A stretch of DNA of 64,000 nucleotides from Segatella copri DSM 18205 (GCF_025151535.1 NZ_CP102288.1:1059501-1123500), one strand, 5' to 3'; counted from the first letter of the stretch, positions 45,352-54,013 are shown. Notes: a model not told the origin generated them from the sequence alone. Numbers and translations: made by a program.

Positions 45352-46812
45352 ATGGACATGGCAAAATATATAGGTGAGACTACTGAATACGATAAGAAGC
45401 AGGAAGTGGAACGCCGTAAAGTGAAAAGTTGGCTAAAGAGCGTCAGTGCCTTTGCCAATGGAGGTGGCGGCTGCCTATTGTTTGGTATTGCCGATGACGA
45501 TACTATCATAGGATTGAACGATGCCAAGGCTGATGCAGAATTTATCAGTCAGAAAATCAAGGAGCGCATAGACCCTATGCCCCAAATCGACTTAAAGATA
45601 GAGCGTGTAGAAGACAAGGAACTGCTCATTCTTCATGTGCATGGCGGTGAAGATACACCTTATTATTATATTGGCGACAGCGTTCTTGAAACCTTTGTGC
45701 GCATTGGCAGCGAATCGGTTGTGGCTGATAGTACCGAACATAAGCGTCTGGTACTAAGAGGTCGCAACTCTTCATTCGACGCCCGCCCAAGCGATGAAAT
45801 GTTTGAAGATTATGCATTTTCAAAGATTCGCAGCCGCTACTATGCCTGGAATGGTCTAAGCTTCGACAATAAGCTCTACCGCTCGTTTGGCCTGGTTGAC
45901 AACAAGGGAATACTTACCTATGCCGGTCTGTTGATGGCAGACGAATGTCCATTGCGCCAAAGCCGTGTGTTCTGCACAAGATGGAACGGCAAGACAAAAG
46001 CAGGAGGAAGCATCGATGCTCTCGACAGCGCAGAGATTACAGGCGGACTTGTAACTCTTCTTGAAGACACCATGTCCTTCATCCGTCGCAACAATCGTAC
46101 CCTTTGGTATAAAGAACCGATGCAGCGCATTGAGATTCCTCAATATATGGAACGTTGCGTGATGGAAGTTGTAGTGAATGCCCTGACTCATCGCGACTAT
46201 CTGATTCAAGGTAGCGAGGTGCATGTAGATATGTTCGATGACCGTATGGTGATATATTCTCCAGGTTCCATGCCAGAAGGAAGACTTATCCAGACGATGA
46301 ACTTAGAAGATATTCCTTCTGTCAGACGCAATCCGGTTATCGCAGATATCTTTGCTCAGTTGGGTTATATGGAGCGTAAAGGTTCGGGCATGGGCAAAAT
46401 CATCAAACCAATCAAAGCACTTCCCTACTTTGAGGAAAGGATGCTTCCAAGCTTCTTCTCCGACCGTGCCCAGTTTACTGTCACATTCCCGAATATGATC
46501 TTAGCCTGGCAGGAATCTCATCCTGATATTGAGGTAAACTTTGTGGAAAATAAAGGTGATACTCAAGGTGATACTCAAGGTGATACTCAAGGTGATACTC
46601 AAGATGTCCCTCAAGGTGGCACTCAAGGAAAAGACTTAGATAAATGGATAGAATATCAAGTAGCTGTTTATCCTAAAATAACAACAGGTGAACTGGCTCA
46701 ACTATCAGGGAAAAGCATTATAACCATCAAGCGTCGTATCGCAAAAATGCCTCATATTGTGTATGTTGGCAGTGGCTATAGTGGTCATTGGGAAGTAAGG
46801 AAAAAGGAATGA
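45352..46812 (+). CDS. AlbA_2 (Schlafen-type) putative DNA-binding / ATP-binding protein
   Basis: 486 residues. The N-terminal AlbA_2 domain (about 5-125) contains VSAFANGGGGCLLFGIADD. A middle GHKL-like ATP-binding domain (about 260-350) contains VVVNALTHRDYLIQG, YSPGSMPEG and a Gly-rich end ERKGSGMGKI. A linker of tandem GDTQ repeats (about 402-425) joins a C-terminal winged helix (TGELAQLSGKSIITIKRRIA). Such proteins are regulators or defence-linked ATPases; the exact role is unknown. The upstream R1 block contains the promoter. Confidence 0.82.
   Translation: MDMAKYIGETTEYDKKQEVERRKVKSWLKSVSAFANGGGGCLLFGIADDDTIIGLNDAKADAEFISQKIKERIDPMPQIDLKIERVEDKELLILHVHGGEDTPYYYIGDSVLETFVRIGSESVVADSTEHKRLVLRGRNSSFDARPSDEMFEDYAFSKIRSRYYAWNGLSFDNKLYRSFGLVDNKGILTYAGLLMADECPLRQSRVFCTRWNGKTKAGGSIDALDSAEITGGLVTLLEDTMSFIRRNNRTLWYKEPMQRIEIPQYMERCVMEVVVNALTHRDYLIQGSEVHVDMFDDRMVIYSPGSMPEGRLIQTMNLEDIPSVRRNPVIADIFAQLGYMERKGSGMGKIIKPIKALPYFEERMLPSFFSDRAQFTVTFPNMILAWQESHPDIEVNFVENKGDTQGDTQGDTQGDTQDVPQGGTQGKDLDKWIEYQVAVYPKITTGELAQLSGKSIITIKRRIAKMPHIVYVGSGYSGHWEVRKKE
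46555..46626 (+). repeat. 12-bp in-frame tandem repeat (GDTQ coding)
   Basis: GGTGATACTCAA repeated four times perfectly (46555-46602), then two degenerate units to 46626. Slippage would change linker length by four residues without a frameshift. Confidence 0.9.
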
Positions 46813-46877
46813 AACAAGAGTTTAAGCCAGCTTCCATCCAATTTACTACATAAAGATACAGACAATACAATATAAGC

Positions 46878-47681
46878 ATGAAGAAGATATTATTCCTACA
46901 CGGATTCTTCGCCACGGGCAGCTGTCCGATGGCGAGAGCCTTGAAAGAGGCGTTTGAGGGGACTGCGGTGGTGCTGACTCCTGACCTGCCATTGCACCCC
47001 AAGGAGGCACTGAAGGAGATTCGCTCCATCATCGACCGGGAACAGCCCGACTTGCTTCTGGGCAACAGCTGCGGCTCTTTCCTCGCCCAGATGCTGGCTC
47101 CGGTGGTGGGCATTCCTGCCCTGCTCGGCAATCCGTATTTCATGATGACGGAGTTTCTGAAGGAACGAATCGGCGAGCATGAATACAAGGCACCGAGAAG
47201 GGACGGCAATCTGCGGCTTGTGATTGACGAGGCGCTGATAGAGGAGTTTGCGGAGCTGGAAGCCGTGCAGTTCGACCATTGCAACCCCTATTATAAGGAT
47301 CGTGTGTGGGGACTTTTCGGTGAGCAGGACACCCTGGCTCACTTCTCCCCTCTCTTCCTGAAGCATTACAACCAAGCCTTCCATTTCCCTGGCGGTCATA
47401 CGCCTACTGAGCAGGAGGTGAAGACATGGTACGCTCCCCTTGCCCAGAAAATGCTGATGGAGTTTTCAGCTAAGGAAGAAAGATATTTCCAGCACTTCAA
47501 GGGCGGCAAATATAAGTTCATCCATTCTGCCTTTGACTCCGAGACTCAGGAGCGCATGGTGGTTTATCAGGCTCTCTATGGAGACCAAGCCTATTGGGTT
47601 CGCCCAGAAAACATGTTCTTCGGGAAAGTTACGAGGGACGGCAGAACTTTTAATCGTTTCACAGAGATAGACATAAAATAA
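46878..47681 (+). CDS. YqiA-like alpha/beta hydrolase fused to DUF1653
   Basis: 267 residues. Residues 1-190 are a YqiA/YcfP-type esterase: LFLHGFFATG oxyanion region, nucleophile Ser in LGNSCGSFLA, acid in GEQDTL, His in GGHTPTEQE. Residues about 200-265 match DUF1653 (YFQHFKGGKYKFIHSAF, RMVVYQALYG, YWVRPENMFF), normally a stand-alone protein of about 70 residues. Its stop codon touches the recD2 start (no gap), so they are one transcription unit. Substrate unknown. Confidence 0.82.
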   Translation: MKKILFLHGFFATGSCPMARALKEAFEGTAVVLTPDLPLHPKEALKEIRSIIDREQPDLLLGNSCGSFLAQMLAPVVGIPALLGNPYFMMTEFLKERIGEHEYKAPRRDGNLRLVIDEALIEEFAELEAVQFDHCNPYYKDRVWGLFGEQDTLAHFSPLFLKHYNQAFHFPGGHTPTEQEVKTWYAPLAQKMLMEFSAKEERYFQHFKGGKYKFIHSAFDSETQERMVVYQALYGDQAYWVRPENMFFGKVTRDGRTFNRFTEIDIK

Positions 47682-49925
47682 ATGATAAAGATACGTTGCG
47701 TAGTAGAACACATTACCTACCAAAATCAAGAGAATGGATATTCCGTGATGAGGGTTAAGGTCAAGGATTATTCAGACCTTGTTACCTTGGTAGGCAACCT
47801 GCTGGATGTACCAGTGGGCGCTGTACTATTGTGTAATGGTGACTGGAAAGTCGATAAGCGATACGGACGTCAATTCGTATGCGAGACGTGGGAAGAAGTG
47901 ATGCCTGCAACTGTATATGGCATAGAGAAATATTTAGGAAGCGGACTGGTGAAAGGCATTGGTCCGAAGTATGCTCATCTGATAGTTGAGAGGTTCGGTA
48001 CTGATACAATCGAGGTAATTGAAGATGACATCGAACGACTATATGAAGTGGCTGGCATCGGTAAGAAGCGTGTAGAGAAAATCCGAGACAGTTGGGAGAA
48101 ACAGAAGGACATCAAGAATGTAATGATCTTCCTGCAACAATACGGAGTAAGTACCGCTTATGCCGCCAAAATTTATCGCCAGTACGGCAAGGAAAGCATC
48201 GACAACGTGAAAGAGAATCCTTATCGCCTTGCAGATGATATTTGGGGCATCGGATTTAAAACCGCTGATGGTATTGCCTCTAAGATGGGCTACGAGAAAA
48301 ACGATTTGAGACGTTGCAAAAGTGGTATAGGTTACACTTTGAATGAACTTTCCAACGAAGGACATGTATATGCTATAGAAGAGCAGCTTATAGAAGCAGC
48401 CAAAAAACTGCTTGAAGCAGACGAAGAACCTATCAGACAAGCCATTTCAGAGATGATTGCTTCGGAAGATCTCATCCGTGAGAATGAAGCTATATATCTG
48501 CCTCCATTCTATCATTCTGAACGTGGAACGGCAAAGAAACTCTTGACCTTAATAAATAGTCAAGGAGCAAATAACCTCGGATTGAAGGCTGATATTAAAG
48601 CGATTGAAAAGACCTCTGGTATAGAATATGACGAGGTTCAGATTGCTGCCATCCAACAAGCGATCCGCTCGAAAGTGATGGTACTGACTGGCGGTCCTGG
48701 TACAGGTAAGACCACAACTACGCAAGGTATTATTACTGCGTATAAAACGGCAGGAATGAGGATTTTGCTTGCAGCACCTACTGGCCGTGCGTCCAAGCGA
48801 ATGAGCGAAGCTACCAATATGGAAGCCAAGACCATTCATAGACTATTGGAGTTTAATCCACAAGATGGTTACAAACGGAATGAGGAGAACCCACTGGAAG
48901 GTGATGCGCTGATTGTGGATGAGTGTTCTATGATTGACATCATATTGATGTATAATCTAATGAAGGCTATTCCCGAACACATGCGCTTAGTGCTTGTGGG
49001 TGATATTGACCAGTTGCCAAGTGTTGGAGCTGGCAATGTTTTGCGTGACATTATTGACTCCGAGAAGATTCCCGTAGTTCGACTAACCCGCATCTTCCGG
49101 CAGGCTCAATCCAGTAGAATCGTCATGAGTGCCCATGCCATCAACCAAGGGCATTATCCAGATACGAGCAACGGCAAGCAGACCGACTTCTTCTTTATCA
49201 AAAATGAAGACCCGGAACAAGTGGCTGAAGAAATAGTAAAACTTGTGAAGTATCGCTTGCCAAAGGCTTACAATCAGCCTTTAAGCAACATCCAGGTACT
49301 TACGCCGATGCAAAGAAGCGTGGTAGGTGCAGCCAACCTGAACATGATGCTACAGCAAGCACTCAATACAACTACATTGGGCATAAGCCGTGGTGGTACA
49401 ACTTATAAGTTGGGCGACCGTGTGATGCAAATACGTAACAATTACGACAAGAATGTGTACAATGGTGACATCGGAACTGTAGAAAAAGTCAACATAGAAG
49501 ACCGCACACTCTGTGTCAACTTTGACAACAATCTGGTGGAATATGAAGCAACGGAGCTTGATGAGCTAACATTGGCCTATGCTTCTACCATTCATAAATC
49601 GCAAGGTTCAGAATATCCGATCGTGGTAATCCCAGTTTTGATGACTCATTTTGTGATGCTTCAGCGCAACCTCATCTATACAGGCATTACGAGAGCTAAA
49701 AAAATCTGTGTGCTTATCGGCCAGCCCAAAGCTCTCGCTTATGCAATACGTAATCTGACGGTAATCAACAGAAACACCAAATTGAAAGAACGACTGCGTG
49801 GAGAGATAGAAGCGAACAATGATTCTGGTCTCCACATCAGCAGTAGATACATACTTCCTGAGGAACAGCCAATGATGGCTGCGGAACCAGAGCCAAATCC
49901 AGACATTAGAAGTAATATTAAATGA
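47682..49925 (+). CDS. recD2: RecD2-type 5'-3' DNA helicase
   Basis: 747 residues. N-terminal OB-like and helix-hairpin-helix region (GSGLVKGIGPKYAHLIVERF, LYEVAGIGKKRVEKI), then SF1B helicase core: Walker A VLTGGPGTGKTTT (about 336-348), Walker B LIVDECSMID, motif III GDIDQLPSVGAG, and motif VI-type YTGITRAKK. It unwinds DNA with single-strand 5' tails; in RecB/C-free organisms it works in repair. Follows the hydrolase-DUF1653 gene without a gap. An extra copy in an accessory block with alkylation-repair genes suggests a mobile DNA-repair set. Confidence 0.9.
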   Translation: MIKIRCVVEHITYQNQENGYSVMRVKVKDYSDLVTLVGNLLDVPVGAVLLCNGDWKVDKRYGRQFVCETWEEVMPATVYGIEKYLGSGLVKGIGPKYAHLIVERFGTDTIEVIEDDIERLYEVAGIGKKRVEKIRDSWEKQKDIKNVMIFLQQYGVSTAYAAKIYRQYGKESIDNVKENPYRLADDIWGIGFKTADGIASKMGYEKNDLRRCKSGIGYTLNELSNEGHVYAIEEQLIEAAKKLLEADEEPIRQAISEMIASEDLIRENEAIYLPPFYHSERGTAKKLLTLINSQGANNLGLKADIKAIEKTSGIEYDEVQIAAIQQAIRSKVMVLTGGPGTGKTTTTQGIITAYKTAGMRILLAAPTGRASKRMSEATNMEAKTIHRLLEFNPQDGYKRNEENPLEGDALIVDECSMIDIILMYNLMKAIPEHMRLVLVGDIDQLPSVGAGNVLRDIIDSEKIPVVRLTRIFRQAQSSRIVMSAHAINQGHYPDTSNGKQTDFFFIKNEDPEQVAEEIVKLVKYRLPKAYNQPLSNIQVLTPMQRSVVGAANLNMMLQQALNTTTLGISRGGTTYKLGDRVMQIRNNYDKNVYNGDIGTVEKVNIEDRTLCVNFDNNLVEYEATELDELTLAYASTIHKSQGSEYPIVVIPVLMTHFVMLQRNLIYTGITRAKKICVLIGQPKALAYAIRNLTVINRNTKLKERLRGEIEANNDSGLHISSRYILPEEQPMMAAEPEPNPDIRSNIK

Positions 49926-50007
49926 TCATATATATAGCAAGAAAGATGTATTTTTTCTGATATGGTAAAGGTGTTTAGTATAACAGATATAAAATAATAG
50001 GATAAAA

Positions 50008-50523
50008 ATGAGAAAGGAATCAAGAGCAATGGATAGTGAGTGGGCTTTGGAAATAATGCACAAGGCTCCGTATATAACGGTCAGTTTTATTGACGAAGAA
50101 GGCAAGCCTTATGGTTTACCCCTGTCACTCGCATCAGATGATGATGTGAACTGGTATTTTCATGGTGCTTTGGAAGGCAAGAAACTGGAGGCTATTAAGG
50201 CTCATCCTGAGGTTTGCATTTCAGCCGTAACCCGTTGTGCGCCTACGGTTGGTCCGAAAGACGGCAGTTTCACCCTGCAATTCAAATCAGCCATTGCATT
50301 CGGCAAGGCAGAAATCGTGACCGATGAAGCAGAGAAGATTCATGGGCTCCGACTAGTTTGTGAACGTTTCCTTCCTCAACACATGGATGCTTTCAACCAG
50401 AGCATCGCCCGTTCCCTTTCACGCACGGCTGTTGTTCGCATCACGCTTACTGAGCCACCAACCGGCAAGCGCAAGCAGTATGATAAGGAGGGCGTGGAAA
50501 TGAAATATGGCAGAATGGAATAA
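50008..50523 (+). CDS. NimA-like / pyridoxamine-phosphate-oxidase-fold flavoprotein
   Basis: 171 residues. It has the split-barrel flavin-binding fold: YITVSFIDEEGKPYGLPLSL, WYFHGALEGKKLEAIKAHP, VCISAVTRC. The C-terminal RTAVVRITLTEPPTGKRKQY is typical of the NimA/5-nitroimidazole-resistance-like group. Small members usually bind FMN or heme and are not all resistance proteins, so drug resistance is not claimed. It lies 82 nt after recD2. Confidence 0.8.
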   Translation: MRKESRAMDSEWALEIMHKAPYITVSFIDEEGKPYGLPLSLASDDDVNWYFHGALEGKKLEAIKAHPEVCISAVTRCAPTVGPKDGSFTLQFKSAIAFGKAEIVTDEAEKIHGLRLVCERFLPQHMDAFNQSIARSLSRTAVVRITLTEPPTGKRKQYDKEGVEMKYGRME

Positions 50524-50568
50524 AGAGGCAATTGCTCCTTCTATGTTGCATTATAAAACAAAGAATTT

Positions 50569-51249
50569 ATGACTTCACTTCAAGAAAGACTGTTCGCCAT
50601 GCAGGATAAGCATTATGCTGCTTTCCAAGCTAAACTGACACCAGGAGTGCCTGTGGAGAGTTTCATAGGTATTCGTGTTCCTGTGCTTCGCAAGTTTGCA
50701 AAAGTATTTACAAAGGAGGCTGAATGCGAGGAATTCCTTCATCAGCTTCCTCATCAGTACTACGATGAGAACATGCTTCACGGACTCCTCATTTCAGAGG
50801 TAAAGGACTACGAAGAGTGCATTCGTCTGACAGACAGCTTCCTGCCATTCGTGGACAACTGGGCAGTTTGCGACATCATGTCTCCGAAGGTGTTTATCAA
50901 ACACAAGAAGGAACTATTGGCGAAGATCAAGACTTGGAGTAAATCGTCACACATTTATACTTGTCGCTTTGGAATAGAGATACTTATGTCTCATTACCTG
51001 GATAAAGACTTCAAGGCAGAGTATCTTGAAATTCCTGCATCAGCAAGGAGCGAAGAGTATTACGTAAAGATGATGGTTGCCTGGTTCTTTGCCACAGCCC
51101 TTGCCAAGCAATGGGACGCAACGATTCCCTACATCGAGCAAAAACGTCTTGCTCCCTGGACGCACAACAAGACCATCCAGAAAGCAATCGAGAGCTACAG
51201 AATCTCGCCTGAGCAGAAGGAATATCTGCGGACGTTGAAGATAAAATAA
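50569..51249 (+). CDS. AlkD-like DNA alkylation repair protein
   Basis: 226 residues of HEAT-like helical repeats. AlkD-family features: FIGIRVPVLRKFAK, DENMLHGLLISEV, VDNWAVCDIMSPKVF (with the conserved WxxxD type residues), and YVKMMVAWFFATALAKQWD. AlkD excises alkylated bases such as 3-methyladenine from DNA. It follows the flavoprotein gene by 45 nt, precedes the RNase H-like gene by 2 nt, and fits the DNA-repair character of the block. Confidence 0.87.
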   Translation: MTSLQERLFAMQDKHYAAFQAKLTPGVPVESFIGIRVPVLRKFAKVFTKEAECEEFLHQLPHQYYDENMLHGLLISEVKDYEECIRLTDSFLPFVDNWAVCDIMSPKVFIKHKKELLAKIKTWSKSSHIYTCRFGIEILMSHYLDKDFKAEYLEIPASARSEEYYVKMMVAWFFATALAKQWDATIPYIEQKRLAPWTHNKTIQKAIESYRISPEQKEYLRTLKIK

Positions 51250-51251
51250 TT

Positions 51252-51692
51252 ATGACACAAGATACTTCTACATATTACGTTTGGATAGGTGGCTCATGTG
51301 ATTATGGCCATAAAGAGCGAGCTGGTGGTGCTGCCGTTGTGATTGAGCATAACGGCAATATCATCAGCCGTGATGTAATCAGCGACCTTCACACTACAGA
51401 GTTTCGAATGATGCTAACCCTCATGGTGAAGGTAATGCAGGAAATACCGGAAGGTTCCGACATTCTCTTCCTGACCAACGCTGCCTATATTCAGAACTTT
51501 GACAAGACTCCAACATCAAAGTCGGCAAATCCGGACTTGATTGTCCAATGCATCGAGGAAAAGAAAAGGCACAACTCTGTTGGTGTCAAGATTGTGCAAT
51601 ATCACAAAAGCCCATTGCTTATAGAGACCCATGATAGGGCTACAGAAGTAATGGCTAAGACAAGGAAGGAGTTTCATCAGAAAAACAAATAA
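51252..51692 (+). CDS. RNase HI-like protein lacking catalytic carboxylates
   Basis: 146 residues. The pattern of RNase HI is clear in order and spacing: VWIGGSCDYGHKERAGGAAV (strand 1-2), HTTEFRMMLTLMVKVMQEIP (helix A), ILFLTNAAYIQNF (strand 4), NPDLIVQCIEEKKRHN and ETHDRATEVM (last helix). But each metal-binding acid of the E. coli enzyme is replaced: D10 by G13, E48 by M54, D70 by N76, D134 by T131. Hydrolysis of RNA in hybrids is thus unlikely; binding of hybrids or a partner protein is possible. Only 2 nt after the AlkD-like gene. Confidence 0.72.
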   Translation: MTQDTSTYYVWIGGSCDYGHKERAGGAAVVIEHNGNIISRDVISDLHTTEFRMMLTLMVKVMQEIPEGSDILFLTNAAYIQNFDKTPTSKSANPDLIVQCIEEKKRHNSVGVKIVQYHKSPLLIETHDRATEVMAKTRKEFHQKNK

Positions 51693-51707
51693 ATGTTTAG
51701 GGGCGTT

Positions 51708-51878
51708 TTCCGGTGATTAAGGTCACGGTCATTAAGGTCATTAAGGATTTCTGGTTATTCAAGATGCCATCAACAACCCTCTAGCATATAAATAAGGTTA
51801 AATCAAGTTCGTCCTGCAAACAAAATTCATTCATTAAATCACTTTTCTGAATATTTTTTGTATTTTTGCAGATATATA
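51708..51878 (+). repeat. Direct repeat R2: second copy of GGTCATTAA cluster plus promoter
   Basis: Parallel to R1 (45172-45327): GGTCATTAAGG units, ATAAGGTTAAATCAAGTTCG, AAATCACTTTTCTGAAT and box TATTTTTG (51861-51868). It stands 16 nt after the RNase H-like gene and drives the DUF3791/DUF3990 genes. Confidence 0.85.
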
Positions 51879-51989
51879 GTGCCAATATGGGGTTGAACTT
51901 GGCTTATCCCATAGATTCAGGCGCATATCTATCAAATGATTAGAGCATGAAGAAACAATAAAGAATACAAAATAAACGGAATACAGAAT

Positions 51990-52223
51990 ATGGCATATAC
52001 AGACAACGATACATACAGACATATTCACTTCGCCGTTATGGCAATAGAGAGTGGAGCACGTAAATTGGGTATTTCCGGAAAGGAGATGCACGACCGCCTG
52101 CTGAAGCAGGGATTGATTCACCGTAGGCTGATAAAAAGGTATGAAGACCTTCATACACAAAGCCTTGACTGGGTGGCAGACGACATTAGTGAAACTTTAT
52201 TGAACTGGGAGAAAGAAGTATGA
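51990..52223 (+). CDS. DUF3791 small protein (antitoxin candidate)
   Basis: 77 residues, DUF3791-type: HFAVMAIESGARKLGISGKE and MHDRLLKQGLIHRRLIKRYE. Its stop overlaps the start of the DUF3990 gene in ATGA, so translation is coupled. DUF3791 and DUF3990 genes are commonly adjacent in Firmicutes and Bacteroidetes. A role as an immunity or antitoxin partner is inferred from size, order and the ADP-ribosyltransferase-like neighbour. Confidence 0.78.
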   Translation: MAYTDNDTYRHIHFAVMAIESGARKLGISGKEMHDRLLKQGLIHRRLIKRYEDLHTQSLDWVADDISETLLNWEKEV

Positions 52224-52726
52224 TTACACTATATCATGGCTCTTATATACAAGTTGGAAAACCACTTGTTAAATTAGGAAGAAAGAAGGTGGACTTTGGG
52301 CAAGGCTTCTACCTTACCAAATTGCGCCTACAGGCTTCGTCATGGGCAAAGACTATTGCTGAAAGAAAAGGACGTAACGCCCTACCGACATTGTCTATAT
52401 ATTCATTTGATTACGATGCGGTAAAGAGTAAAGATTATCGCATTAAAATCTTCGACAGTTACAATCTTGAATGGCTGGAATATGTAGTTGATTGCCGTAA
52501 AGGAGGTACAAAGCAAACCATGTATGACATCGTGGAAGGTGGCGTTGCCAACGATAATGTCATTGATACTGTAGAAGACTACGAGAACAATGTCATTACA
52601 GCCGAGCAAGCCCTAGGACAATTGAAATACAAGGCTGTAAATCATCAACTCTGCATATTGAACCAAGAGATTGTTGACAACTATCTGTCGTTTGTTTCGT
52701 CAGAACAAATAGAAAAGGAGGATTGA
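52220..52726 (+). CDS. DUF3990 protein, ADP-ribosyltransferase-like
   Basis: 168 residues. DUF3990 begins ITLYHGSYIQV (H6 in the 'YHGS' strand), then DFGQGFYLTK (Y31), which match the H and Y positions of H-Y-E-type ADP-ribosyltransferases; a third acidic position may lie in MYDIVEGGVAND. The fold suggests modification of a host target such as tRNA, DNA or protein. It sits between two DUF3791 genes, 2 nt before the second. A toxin role is plausible but unproven. Confidence 0.78.
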   Translation: MITLYHGSYIQVGKPLVKLGRKKVDFGQGFYLTKLRLQASSWAKTIAERKGRNALPTLSIYSFDYDAVKSKDYRIKIFDSYNLEWLEYVVDCRKGGTKQTMYDIVEGGVANDNVIDTVEDYENNVITAEQALGQLKYKAVNHQLCILNQEIVDNYLSFVSSEQIEKED

Positions 52727-52728
52727 CT

Positions 52729-52935
52729 ATGAGAGATTCTGTATTATGGCGCAAACAAAGCCGAATAATAATGATGCTTGCAGAAGCTCTGCATATTGAT
52801 GCAGAAAGGGCACTCAACTTGTTTTACGCTACTAAGGTGTACCAGCAACTGTCTGACCCGAAATATGGTTTACAGCTTATGAGTGATGATTATATTCTTG
52901 AAAACCTCATAGAAGAACTGAGGGAAACCCAATAA
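52729..52935 (+). CDS. Second DUF3791-type small protein
   Basis: 68 residues from ATG 52729; the start is supported by AGGAGG at 52716-52721, one of few clear Shine-Dalgarno sequences in the window. A TTG at 52723 is not preferred. The helical pattern (SRIIMMLAEALHIDAERALN, QLMSDDYILENLIEELR) resembles DUF3791 proteins that accompany DUF3990. It completes a three-gene set, small-large-small, ending at a strong terminator. Confidence 0.72.
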   Translation: MRDSVLWRKQSRIIMMLAEALHIDAERALNLFYATKVYQQLSDPKYGLQLMSDDYILENLIEELRETQ

Positions 52936-52961
52936 CTTCAAAAATGGAGGCTTAATGTAAG

Positions 52962-53000
52962 AAGTTACGGAGAATATGAATTATCTCCGTAACTTTTTAC
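52962..53000 (+). terminator. Terminator of the DUF3791/DUF3990 operon
   Basis: AAGTTACGGAGA (52962-52973) pairs with TCTCCGTAACTT (52984-52995), then TTTTAC. Confidence 0.85.
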
Positions 53001-53051
53001 ATTTTCATCTTATATGTTTATGGGAGCATTTCACTCCAAAACTATACAGTA

Positions 53052-53894
53052 TTAGAAGTCACATGTATCTGGGTCTGAACCAATTCTGTCAGTTTTCAGC
53101 GATGCGATTTCAAGCATTTCCTGCTGAGAGAGTTCAAAGTCGAATACATCGAAGTTTTCCTTGATTCGGCTTGGAGTAACCGACTTCACCAGTGGCAGCA
53201 CGCCTGTCTGCATCACCCAGCGAATAACTACCTGAGCCACGCTCTTGTTATGGTTGGCAGCAATCGACTTCAAGAGAGGATTATCCAAAACATTGCCTCT
53301 TCCCAACGGGCTCCATGCTTCCACAAGAATGTTGTTCTTCTGGCAGAACTCCACGCACTCCTTCTGGGTGAATCCAGGATGATACTCTATCTGGTCAACC
53401 ATCGGACAGATGTTTGCCTTCGCCATTACTGGCTCTGCATGATGCTGCATGAAGTTGGAAAGACCGATGCTGCGAATCAAGCCCTCCTCATGAAGACGTT
53501 CCATCGCTTTCCAAGTATCTACATTCAGCTGATTAGCATCCTTACCAAACTGAAATTCGTTGGCTGGCCAATGAATGAGATAGAGGTCGAGATAATCAAG
53601 CTGCAAATCGCTCAAAGTCTTGTCAAACGCCTTCAAGGTCTTGTCGTAACCACGCTCCGTGTTCCAAACCTTGCTGGTAACAAAGAGATTCTCACGCTTG
53701 ATTCCACTTTCCTTGATTCCCTCGCCCACGCTCTTCTCATTCTTATAGATAGCAGCGGTGTCGATGTGGGTGTAGCCTGCAGCGATGGCAGCCTTCACAG
53801 CTTCAACGCAGGTTGCTCCATCAGGAGTAAGAAACGTTCCGAAGCCCGGTGTAGGAATCTTCACTCCATTATTCAATAATATTTCCTTTTCCAT
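53052..53894 (-). CDS. Aldo/keto reductase
   Basis: 280 residues, AKR (TIM barrel, NADPH-dependent). Catalytic tetrad in order: Asp in HIDTAAIYKNE with Tyr following, Lys in VTSKVWNTE, His in LIHWPAN. The C-terminal VLPLVKSVTPSRIKENFDVF gives the cofactor-phosphate-binding stretch. Relatives reduce small aldehydes, methylglyoxal or 2,5-diketogluconate; the substrate here is open. Leftward, single gene with its own promoter, downstream of an AraC-type gene. Confidence 0.92.
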   Translation of the reverse strand: MEKEILLNNGVKIPTPGFGTFLTPDGATCVEAVKAAIAAGYTHIDTAAIYKNEKSVGEGIKESGIKRENLFVTSKVWNTERGYDKTLKAFDKTLSDLQLDYLDLYLIHWPANEFQFGKDANQLNVDTWKAMERLHEEGLIRSIGLSNFMQHHAEPVMAKANICPMVDQIEYHPGFTQKECVEFCQKNNILVEAWSPLGRGNVLDNPLLKSIAANHNKSVAQVVIRWVMQTGVLPLVKSVTPSRIKENFDVFDFELSQQEMLEIASLKTDRIGSDPDTCDF

Positions 53895-53937
53895 AATTAA
53901 ACTAATCTTTTAAATTTCAACTATTCTTTTGACGGTG

Positions 53938-53945
53938 CAAAGTTA
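53938..53945 (-). promoter_or_regulatory. Promoter box for the aldo/keto reductase gene
   Basis: Minus-strand TAACTTTG, 43 nt before the start codon. Confidence 0.55.
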
Positions 53946-54013
53946 CTGACTTTTCCGCTTAACAAAGTTCTGTATGTTTGCAATATCATAGAGTATCTTT
54001 GCAATTTTCGCCA

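Noticed and set aside
50008..50523. Calling this gene a nitroimidazole resistance determinant (nim)
   Set aside because: Only the general flavoprotein fold is visible; many relatives have no resistance role.
52220..52935. Second DUF3791 gene starting at TTG 52723
   Set aside because: AGGAGG is correctly spaced for ATG 52729; the TTG would be too close.
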